DNA of 64,000 nt from Paroedura picta (lineage: Eukaryota > Chordata > Lepidosauria > Squamata > Gekkonidae). The notes beneath the pieces were generated by a model. It ran no database searches. It saw only the letters and a program-made list of their open reading frames with translations, and was not told where the DNA came from. The DNA is taken from NCBI RefSeq assembly GCF_049243985.1, contig NC_135376.1, forward strand, positions 40,529,001-40,593,000. The letters run 5' to 3'. The translations under genes and the position numbers were made by a program. Positions 38,524 through 50,500 of this stretch are shown here, one piece after another. The stretch's first letter is position 1. The number at the start of each line of letters is the position of its first letter.

Positions 38524-41500
38524 CTAAAGAAATAAGGGATTAAAATCTCATTTTGAACATTGTGTACTTTGTTTTATTTATAATTTCCTTTTCACAACAC
38601 TAGCTCTATCAGGTTGGACCCTGCAAATTCGTTTAACTAACAGTTAGCACTGTTCCCAATGAGAACAGTCTTTACCAAACACAAAATGTTCTTTCACCAC
38701 TGGAAAAGTCTCTTGTATCACAGGAAGGCATATTTGTCCATGGCTGGGGAAGGAGGGGAGCCACCACCATAAACTTGAATAATTGAAGGACCAGCTTAAA
38801 TTTTCATTGTTCCAGGGGGATCTGCATTGCACACAGAACAAAATTCTATTCCAGACCTAACTGCAGTGTGAGCAACCAGTGGGGATGCAAGTCAGGCCTC
38901 CTCTGTTTTGTGCATTCCTGAAATTATGTGCAAGGCCACCCTGGCTTTAAGCCCTGAGGCTCATGCTCCTCCTTGCCAATGCTTCTTTAGTGTTCAAGGG
39001 AGGTGTGCTACATCCTAGCCCCCTACTAGGGAACTCTAGAGGCACCCCTCAAACTGTTCCTGTCCCAGGACCATAAAAGCATAGAGGCCCTAGACTCCTA
39101 GGCTGAGAGTTACCCCTTTATCACCAAAGTGATGATTCAGGGTACTCAACTCAGCTGCACCATCAAAACAACATTTTCCCACACTATTCCTGCCTGTCAC
39201 AGTTAGGAAGGTAAAAACTTGTTGCCAGTTGTGCCGGAGGGGCAAAAAATTCCTACCCAGCTCACAAATGAGTGACTGGCTTGCACCTGTTCTGAAGTAG
39301 AAGGAGGGAGGGTGGGCCTTCTGTTTGCTGTTGTCAAAAGGGCTGGGTGTTGGGAAGTCTAACAGTGGGCCCATTTGAGGTTGGTTCATATGCATCCTTC
39401 CCTTGGATCACCCTAACTCCTGCAAAGCTTTTTGGCTGGTTTTCCCTTTCTGCCTGCCACAGCCAAATCTGCCTCTACCTCACCATTTGGTTCAGGAAAG
39501 GGAGCAACATTTGCTCCCTGGAAACTCTACAATACTGAATAGCTAAGAATACAGGAAAATCACCACAATAACATTTAATTATGAAATCTCAACTAAACAA
39601 ATAGCGACATGGGCTACCCAGTTAAGAAAAAAGCCCACATAAATAGGTTTGCACCAGTCTTCTAAAAACTGGCCAAGAGCCTGGCATTCCCTAGGTAGCC
39701 TAGTTAGCTGGGTGGCTTGGGAGGGGGGCTCTCAGTGAGTACAGCATGGGATGGATGGAAGTGCTACTGGATTGTCACCTCTAGTCCTTATTCAACTCTG
39801 AAGGGTTTTATTCCTAAATTTAATACAGAATGGAATTTTGATTCCACCCCACTCCGACAGTGACATACTTAACCATCCATAGACAAGGGGTAGAGAGATT
39901 AATGCTTACTTGAGCATTCTCCTGGAAAGACTTGAAGATCTCACGCATATCTTGTATGAAACAGCCTACATATAGATAGTTATCTTTCTGCAGCTTCTGT
40001 TTTACCACCTAAAGACAAATGGAATTCTTTATCAAAAGCCCAATTACAAATCAGGAATACTAGGAAATATCGTTAACCGCTCCTGCGGAGCGCATAAAAT
40101 AAAACAGTAAGGGCCCCGAAGGCGGGCCCTGTCCGGGATGAGGAAGGGTGCCAATTGGCCACTTCCTCTGGACTGACGAATCGGGAGGCGCAAAGCGCCT
40201 CCCGATCCGCCCCCCTCCAACATCGGCCGCATGTGGCCGACCACCGCCATTTCCTCCATCGCCGCAGACAGCACACGTCGCAGCCTGGCCGTGCGGCCAA
40301 GAGGAGCTCGTGACGGCCGCAGCACCTGCCAAGAGGACAGGTTGCTGCCGGGCCACCCAGCTCAGAGCAGCTGGCGGTGGCAGCTGCAGGGGCCTCAGAG
40401 CGCCAGCCTCGACTTTGCCCCAGCCCCGAGCCTGCCCGCTGCCATTTCCTGCCTCGCCGCCACCTACGGAAGGAGGCGGCAGCATGTGGGGGGGAGGCTC
40501 CCAAGCCGCCCCATGGCTGGCCTCCGCTGCGGGGGGGGGGCTGGGCAGACGGAGAGCCGCCCCACCCAACACATGATGCCTGCTAGCGCCCGCTGTATTT
40601 AAAGTACAGCAGATTTAGTTTCTAGTATTAATATAATCCCTGTATATCTCACTACTTTGCAATATGAATGAAATAATTCTCTCTGTGATGATAACCCCAT
40701 ATTTCTGTTGCTTTAATCTTGCTATTACTTACTTTGATTGGGTTCTCAGTGAAAAACCTGGCATCTTGACAAGAGGTCTTCAGAAACAGGAACTGGCAGT
40801 TCTACAAAATAGAAGAAACCTGTTTGTTTAAGACTGTCCTGCTGTCCTGCTGTGCATAAACACGTAAAATGTCTGGTCCTTGGAGATAAGTCTCACTTAT
40901 TTCAATGGAAGTTACATTCACAGTAAGCGTCCTTAGAGAGCAATCCTAAGCAAGTCTTCTCAAAATCCCACTCAAGCCTATTCACTTGTGTTTATTCCAG
41001 CAAAGCATTCTCAGGATTATACTCTGGTGGTTTTCACATGGGCAAACTGAAGACCTATCAACCATTGAATAATCAAACAAAAAGAAAGCTGGCGGAAAAT
41101 ATTCCCATGTGCTTTTATTGTATACCTATTGTTGTTGTTGTTAGGTGCGAAGTCGTGTCCGACCCATCGCGACCCCATGGACAATGATCCTCCAGGCCTT
41201 CCTATCCTCTACCATTCCCTGGAGTCCATTTAAGTTTGCACCTACTGCTTCAGTGACTCCAGCCAGCCACCTCATTCTCTGTCATCCCCTTCTTCTTTTG
41301 CCCTCAATTGCTCCCAGCATTAGGCTCTTCTCCAGGGAGCCCTTCCTTCTCATGAGGTGGTATTTGAGTTTCATCTTCAGGATCTGGCCTTCTAAGGAGC
41401 AGTCCGGGCTGATCTCCTCTAGGACTGACCGGTTTGTTCGCCTTGCAGTCCAAGGGACTCGCAAGAGTCTTCTCCTGCACCAGAGTTCAAAAACCTCAAT

Positions 41501-44500
41501 TCTTTGACGCTCGGCCTTCCTTATGGTCCAACTTTCACAGCCATACATTGCAACTGGGAATACCATAGCCTTGACTAGACGCACTTTTGTTAGCAGGGTG
41601 ATGTCTCTGCTTTTTAAGATGCTGTCTAGATTTGCCATAGCTTTCCTCCCCAGGAGCAAGCGTCTTTTAATTTCTTTGCTGCAGTCCCCATCTGCAGTGA
41701 TCTTGGAGCCCAGGAAAATAAAATCTGTTACTACCTCCATTTCTTCTCCATCTATTTGCCAGGATTTGAGAGGGCCGGATGCCATGATCTTTTTTTTTCT
41801 TGATGTTGAGTTTCAAGCCAACTTTTGCATTCTCCTCCTTCACCCGCATCAAGAGGCTCTTTAGTTCCTCTTCGCTTTCTGCCATTAGATTGGTATCATC
41901 TGCATATCTGTTGTTGATATTTCTCCCTGCAATCTTGATCCCAAATTGTGACTCCTCTAACCCCGCCTTTCTCAAGATGTGCTCCACATACAAGTTAAAT
42001 AGGCAAGGTGACAGTATACAGCCTTGCCGAACTTCTTTCTCAATTTTGAACCAATCAGTGATTCCATGCCCGGTTCTCACTGTTGCTTCTTGACCTGCAT
42101 ATAAGTTTCTCAAGAGACAAATAAGATGCTCTGGTATTCCCATCTCTTTAAGAACTTGCCACAATTTGTTGTGCTCCACACAATCAAAGGCTTTAGCATA
42201 GTCAATGAAGCAGAAGTAGATGTTCTTCTGGAACTCCCTAGCTTTCTCCATGATCCAGCATATGTTGGCAATTTGATCTCTAGTTCCTCTGCCTCTTCGA
42301 AATCCTGCCTGTACTTCTGGAAGTTCTCGGTCCACATATTGCTGGAGCCTAGCTTGTAGGATTTTGAGCATAACTTTGCTAGCATGGGAAATCAGTGCAG
42401 TAGTGCGGTAGTTTGAACATGCTTTGGCATTGCCCTTCTTTGGGATTGGAATGTAAATTGACCTTTTCCAATCCTGTGGCCATTGTTGAGTTTTCCAAAT
42501 TTGCTGGCATATTGAGTGTAGCACGTTTACTGCATCGTCTTTTAAGATTTTGAATAGTTCAACTGGAATGCTGTCACCACCACTAGCTTTATTGTTGCTC
42601 AGACTTCCTAAGGCCCATTTGACTTCACATTCCAGGATGTCTGGCTCCAGGTCAGTAACTACCCCATCGTGGTTATCAGGGATGTGAAGCTTGCTCTTGT
42701 ATAGTTCCTCTGTATAATTTTGCCACCTTTTTAAAATCTCTTCTGCTTCTGTGAGGTCCCTACCATTTTGGTCCCTTATCAAACCCATCTTTGCATGAAA
42801 CGTTCTCTTCATATCTCCATACCTATTGATGGGGTGTCAAAAGGAGAGTCAAAAGTAGCCCTGATTAATTCTTCATCAGTGACTCCATGGAGCAAACTTT
42901 AATGATCATTATAAAGAGTCTAATAATATCAAATTGCCTCTGCAGGACATAATATAACTTGCTATCACGAGGGGATTCTATACTTTTCCCCAACAGCTGT
43001 CCAGGCTTTACAGCAATCATGGCCAAACTTAATAAACCAGGTAGAAATAGCCTCCATCACACTCTGGAGCAAGCTTTCTCAACAGCCCTGGGAAGGGTTT
43101 CCTGAATGGGTGGGAGTTTATTGTTTATATATGTTTAAAATGTGTTAAACATTTATCAGGTGATATGACCATATACGGTCATGTCGAGCCCTCCCAAAAT
43201 AGCCAATGATGAACCTGGAGGGGGTGGGAAGGGGAGGGGCCTCAGGAAGGAGTGTATGCAGCTATGCTTCTCAACCATATTCTGCACGATCACGCCAGTT
43301 CTAGGGCTTCTCAAAGCCTGAAGAATATTTGATGGGTTTCTCAGTGTTAAAAATGTTGAATGAAGCTGCTCTAGAACCTACCAGCAAAGTGTATTATTTT
43401 TTCTTTGGCAAGGTTGTTTCCAGGGATTTTACTACTTTGCATACCATTCAACAGTAATGGACAAAATGTATCTCAGTCCCTTCCACTCCAATGTCTAACA
43501 CAACTTACCAGCAGTTGTCTAGGAGTCATTTGACGTCTTAGGACAAACTGTTCCATGTAACTGGAGGGTTTTGCTGAAAACTGGCTCTCACTTTTGCAAT
43601 AGATACATATCCACTTCTTGCTAAAATGCAGTACAAAATGAGAGGATAGTGTTAGGAGCACTTTGCTCATAACTAATGCACAATCATTTATACTGAACAA
43701 ACAATATTTAGTGAGACCTCCCATTTAATCAAGACATTCTTAAACATAGATTGACTCTCAAGTTTTGGATATTAGCTCCCACCCAAGAAGGAAATGGATG
43801 ATAATGATAGTTTTCTTTGCTATTAAATGCCTAAAATTATTTACAAAAATAATTACAGTTACAGTTAATTTACAGTTACAAAAAGAAAATCCATTCTGTT
43901 CTTTTGACTAAAACATATGCATTTTTCTTTACATGGAAAACAGAAAAGCCCTGTACTAAAGGGGAATATACACATGACATGCTTTCTTCTGAGCAAGATT
44001 TATGCCATTCCCAGAGCTTTCCCTTTCAATTTGGACAAAAAGTAAACCAATTCTAATTCATTTCAAAGGAGAAGCTGCAGAGCAGCTACTTTGAGTTCTC
44101 CATACTCCATTGCCATGCTCTATTGCAGCTCACTGTTGAATGCTACCCCACCCAAGCCCCCAAGCCTCAACCAAATACCTGGTGGAAGAGTTCCATCTTA
44201 CAGGCTCTGTAGAACTGTGAACACTACTGCAGGTCCCTTAGGTCTTTCAGAAGCTCATTCTACCAGGTTGGGGTCAGGGCCGAAAAGCTCCTGGCCCTGG
44301 TCACGGCCCACTTCCCTTGGGCCAGGGACCACCAACAGGCCTTTTCTCTTTACTCACTAAGCCACACTGTAGCAAAATAGCTCAGCTAGGTAAGGAAAAG
44401 TGTGGGTTTCTGGAAGCACAGTGGGGAAATGAAGGGGAACTAGGGGAGGGGTAGCAAATGGTGTGGAATGAGGGGGTGCCAGTCCCATGGTGCTGCCACC

Positions 44501-47500
44501 ATAGCCGGCTAGCATGTTTGCATCACTGAATGGAATCAGCTTTTGAAAGCTCTTTTCCATTCATTAAACAAGAAATATTATTTACATTGTTTCTCCATCA
44601 GTGCAGTTTTGCTTTTATACCAGGAGAATACTAAAACTAGTCTTCAGCACAATGGATGTTAAATCCCTTTGTTAATGTTCATTCAAGGGTTCACAGTTAG
44701 GACAGTCTAGAGTTTATTAGAGTAACATTGTTGGTTTCTCATAGGTACTGGTTGCAATTAAGGTTGTGTAGCGCTGCTCCCTTTGCCAGATGTAGGTGCT
44801 GTTTTACTTGCAAACACTGACATTGTTGACTTGCTCATTTCATATTCAGCCTTGCTAATGCTATAGAATTCTAAATTTCCATGCACAGAGAGAGCTAGAG
44901 ATAAAAGAAATGAAACCAACCTTTCTGTGGTATAGGCATCTGGAATATGGCAAACATTGTGGAAGGATCTAGGGCACGAATCACAGCAGATCAAGGAACC
45001 GTCCTGCTTACAAACTGCACAGGTGTCATCATTTTCTGCCTTTAAGAAAAGATTACTGTGAAAAATAAGCATACACCAAACCAGAAAATAGTTATCTAGA
45101 CAACAGTCCCTGTAACTATTTAATGTATTAGATTACATCACTTTGGCATCTCCTTATTCCTATATTCAGTAATTTTTTCTTTGCCAATTGCATCATTATC
45201 ATGATAGGGGACTGTGGACATTCTTCATATAAAATGTTTTATCCTTTGTAGATACGTTAACATTTCTGCTTCTGAGGAAGGTGGTTGCCTTCCTCTGCAT
45301 AGCAACCTTGGGGATCTCCCATCTAAGTATTAATTGTGGCCAACCATGCTTAACTTCTAGGCTCTGAGGAGATCATACTAAGCTGGTCTATTAGTTTTGC
45401 TATAAATCTGTTATCTGAATAAAAATGCCCTCTGTCCTGAATAATTCAGTTTTGCATAGTTTGCGGAATGCCAGATTTCCTGATCTCAGTTAGATCACTG
45501 CCAAAAGTGAAGCAAGTCATGCTATGTGGATGAAAATAGTTTTAACTGTAGATTCTTCTGGGTCTGCAATATTGAAGAAAAAGTGAACAGTTTGTCTGTG
45601 TCCATGTGTATGTGTTAATGTTTGCAGGAAAACCAGTTTTCGCTTTAATGAGTGTTTCCTATTTCCCCCTTAACACCTTTCTTTTCCCCCTTCCCCCCTT
45701 ACATCTCTTCTCTTAGCCTTTTATTTTGCCCTTCTGAAAATCTTATTGTTCATTTCATAAAAGGAAAACATGATACATTTAAAATGTAGTGGTTCAATTC
45801 AATAATAGCCAAGGTTGTTTCCACACTAGCTAGTTGAGCCAGTTTTATTTCTGATGGGACATATTCCCACCACCACCCACCACCACCCTGCTTCCACATA
45901 ATATCATGGTGCTCTCATGGTGCGCTTCCAGTTACTCTCTGGCTTTCCTGTGACCTTTTCTATACCCACTTTGTAACACTCTTTCATGAAAGACTGCAGC
46001 AATTGGTAACTGATGAATGGCTATACTGATTTTTCAGTTAACACTTAAACAAACCCAGAAAAGCCCATAAGACTTTGAAGGAGAAGGCATGAGACGGAGA
46101 TGAGACACGGGGGACTGCCAGAGGGGGGAAATGCACTGCCACTGCACTGAATCAGCTGATACAATGAAAAAAACAGAGTATCGTTACTGGGGGGGGGTGC
46201 TAGGCAGTGCCACTTTACATGATTTGATCTGATTCAAAGAGTAGCAGTGGAACAGCCACTGAGGAATGGAGCTTTGACTCTCAAAAGCTTAAACCCAAAA
46301 AAACGTGTTGGCCTCTATGATGCTACTGGACTTGAACCTAGCTATGAAGCAACCTATATGAATATCAAAGTTAAAAGGAATAATCAAAATGCAAAGTTGA
46401 GTGATCTGTACCTACCCACTTGTTTCCTTTGCAAACATAGCAAGAACAGTCTCCTTGGTGATTTTTCAAGCTTCCATTCTATCCAAGAGAATCATTTTTT
46501 ATTAATGCTTGTAAAGCAGATTACAAAAAGCATTCCAGCCAGTTATTTATTAAATTAGTTATCTACAATTAACATTTTCCATTCAGGGGAAATCTGTGGC
46601 TTCTTCTTTTTTAATCAACAAGAACTAAGTTTATTTGAAGTAACACTAACTGTGGTAAATATTAACAGGTAACACTCAATTCCAGAACAGTATATGGGAC
46701 CAATGAAAAATCTGATCCCTACTGAACCACTAAGATTACCTCCCTGTTAAGCTATTCATCACTCAGTTCTATTCTCTGCATTCCTACCTCTCCATTTCTA
46801 ACTCTCACTGCTTCCAGTCCTCAAACTTCTATTGTCTGTTTCATTGGATCCTGTACTGCTGCCTTGCCACAATGACCCTCAGGAGTTGCTGACAATACTC
46901 CAGTGAGAAAGCCAGCCAGGAAATCATATGTTAAGTCTCACTCCTCTATTACCTAGAAAATAGTTTCCCAGATTGAAGGGTGATCACTCAGGAAATCATC
47001 ATGTCAATGGAGAAAAACTAAGCTAGCTTTCAGATCCCAGAGCAGCCCAGGGTGCTTGACTTAACTAGCACAAACACTTTGGAACAATATGAAGGAACAT
47101 ATGTGTTCTGGTAACAATGCAAAGACACATGCTGAAAAGACAGCCTTTCATGCCATGAAAGGGATTACCTCTATTAGATCCCATAGAGGTTTTCCCTTGG
47201 AATGAATGTCCCTTTCCCAAGATCCATTAGTAATTTCACAATTCATTTCCACAAACTCTTCAGGAGTGCACCACCGCTTTTCTGTTCGGATGCTTTTTAT
47301 AAGTGGCCCTGCACATTAACAAAACAAAAAAAAAAACTTATTTAGAAAAACAGAAGTGAGAAATCCTGTGCACATAATTTTGTATCTGGTATTTTACCAT
47401 ACTCCTCTTATTTATTTATTTACTTACTTTTCAATTTATTACCTGCCACTCACCTGCTACAAATCTATGTTTGTACAGTACTCCTGTTACAGCACCACAC

Positions 47501-50500
47501 TGCACTGGAATTCCTGATGAAGACAAGAGAGTAATAAAGTACCTTACAAATGTGTGTGTGTGGGGGGGGGAGAATCCTGCTTCTGTGCTTCCAATAACCA
47601 GAATGGGAGAAGGAGCATGGATTTCTGGATTCACCTGAGGTCCTTTTTGCACTCCATAGGTATGGTGCCAAGAGCCACTCACCATGCTCATTGTCTTTGT
47701 CTTGGTTTCTATGGGCTTTGAATGTTGAGTTTAGGGGGTTTGTGTCTTTCTTTCTCATCACAACTTAGTGGGTGGTTTGGCATTGGGCTGGATCCATTTT
47801 AGTGGAAGACTGGGCCTTGCATACACATCACCCAGCACCCGAATATATCATGCCATCCCTGAGTGTTCTCCTTAGCAGGTGGGCTGAAGAATGGAGCCTT
47901 TCATCAATTAGTAGGTGGGTTGCCTGATGCTGGATGCAGGGACCTTAACAAGCCAAATCTCTACAGCTGTAAACAGTAAAAAGTTGTGGCCTTTTTATAC
48001 CCCACCAAAGTGTGCGGTTATACCTTGTGCTGCCTGCCACTCTTGGCCACCTCTTTCATTGCTGGTTAGGGTCGATAGATATTTGCTTGCAATGACTCTT
48101 TTAAAACTGTCATCTACTCAGTCATTGTGAATGAAAAACACTAACAGCTCATTTTCTATTAGCAATTGTTGGTGAAATGTATATTTTGTTAGAAACCCCA
48201 TGTTATGGTTCAGGTTGCAGAAAAGGTAAACCTACTCAAATTGCCACTTTTATCAGCTCCTCAGAAAGCCAAATCAACACTCCTTTGTAGACAGCCACAT
48301 AATGCTCTAAGTGCTGATATGCAGATATAAATTGCAATTCCTAATCAAACCAGAAGTCAGAGGAAGAATGTGTGTGTGACTTTAGGTGTGTGTTCTTTGA
48401 AAAAATCTATGACCAATCATTTCCCACTGACACAAATTCCCAATAAAATTTAGCCATGTTCAGGGGGCATCCAATACTAGGAGGCAGAACGCTTTGCATT
48501 ATGCTCCTATCCCATATAGAAATCCCCGCAGTTATCATAGCCCACTGCAATGCCATTCCTTCAGTAGATTTATTTTATACTTGGCTCAGGAACTCAAACC
48601 ACCCAGTGACCTTCATGAGTGAGCAAGCAGGGGTTTAAAACTGGATTTTCTATATGCGACCAAACAGTCGGGGAAGATAGGGAAACCCTTCAACCAAAAC
48701 TGACACTGACCTGATGACTGAAACTGGAATAAGCACCTTGGATCATTCTCTTCCTGACAAATAAAAAGAGAGACAGATAATAAAGCTAACTCCCACAAAA
48801 TCAACATTATTCAACAAAAGTAGTTCTTGGGAGCCCTTAAAGATCACATATTTATAACACACTGATGCCTGAAAATGTCTATGCCTATTTCACTTCTTGT
48901 CTAATTGGCTTTTGCCACATTCCTTTTCACAGAATTTCCTAAGTCAGTCCAAGGTTCTTGCACTGGGCAAACAAAAAACCTACCTTGTCTGCTGCCAAGA
49001 ATACCATGTTGCCTTGCTGATTTCTCATGCACATCATTCTGTCATCATCGGTTCACTCTGGCCTCTTCATTTGATCTATTCTCTGAAAGATCCTATAGAA
49101 CTTGACCCATCATATCTTTCAATCACAATCCCCCCAATTATTTTTTGCTCCAGACCAAACCTGATCATATCCTTGAGTGTTCTGCCACAAACAACCTATC
49201 TGAAGACATCATCCTGATGACAGCAATATGCCCTATAAAAACTCAAAATAATTTTCTAAATCACATATTCCCACACAACATATTCAAAGATTCTTTCTCT
49301 TTGAAGACCGGCTGTGACTACAAAGGTACCCAAATGACCAGAACTATATCTCCAAAATACTTCCTCTGCATATTCTACATGAATCTGTTGTTGTTGCTGT
49401 TGGGTTTTTTTGGGGGGATGAAACCAGCCAGATGCAGAAATAAAGTGCCAAGCTAAGTTGCCAACTGGAAAAGGAAAAGCGGTTTTGACTTTTTAAAATT
49501 TTAATATATGGAAATGGACAATTTTAGGTTTTTCATGGCACAGACCTAAACAACCTCACCTGGTAATTCCTGGTCCAATTGATGTTAAGGAGACTCCCGA
49601 AGGAACCAGTTTAAAAGATGGCAACTCTATCACATCTATATTAACAGTTCAGATCAGTGGTTCTCAACCTGGGGTTGGGACCCCTTTGGGGGTCGAACAA
49701 CCCTTTCACAGGTGTCTTGGCAGGGTGAACAGCTTGGCCGGGAGGGGGGGGTGGCGCTGCAGCCACTGTTGATGCTCCTCCTGCAGGCAGAAGAGAGCGA
49801 GATCGGCATGGTGGGACAAGAGGCAGAACTGAACTGAGAAACCCCGGAAAAAAACCAATTTATATACATTCATGAACAATGGCTCTTCACGTCATTGGTC
49901 AGTTTCAGTTTAATTTCTGTGAAAGAACACTTGCATAATTTTATGGTTGAGGGTCACCACAACATAAGGAACTAAATTAAAGGGTCATGGCATTAGGAAG
50001 GTTGAGAACCACTGGTTTAGATTGTTGCACTATTAAATATACCATGTGGTGTAGTGGTTAAGAGTAAAAAGGTAAAGGTATCCCCTGTGCAAGCACCGAG
50101 TCATGTCTGACCCTTGGGGTGACGCCCTCTAGCGTTTTCATGGCAGACTCAATATGGGGTGGTTTGCCAGTGCCTTCCCCAGTCATTACCGTTTACCCCC
50201 CAGCAAGGTTAAGAGTAGCGGCTTCTAATCTGGCGAGCTGGTTTTGATTCCGCACTCCTCCAAATGCAGCCAGCTGGGTGACCTAGGGCCAGGCACAGTC
50301 CTGTTATTGCTGTTCTGAGTGGGCAGTAATATCAGGGCTCTCTCAGCCCCACCTACCCCACAAGGTGTCTGTTGTGGGGAGAGGAAGGGAAGGTGATTGT
50401 AAGCTGCTTTGAGACTCCTTCAGATAGGGAAAAGCGAGAAATAAACACCAACTCTTCTTTTTCTTCTTCTAATCATGCATCCTTGGATGATACTTAATTG

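Noticed and set aside
40060-40602. Overlapping long ORFs on both strands
   Set aside because: Caused by high GC content and few stop codons in the GC-rich insert; no domain and mutually overlapping.
45300-45390. 5S rRNA gene
   Set aside because: Only part of 5S is present, diverged, and continues into SINE sequence.
49654-49869. Minus-strand ORF
   Set aside because: Falls inside the SPIN-like MITE.
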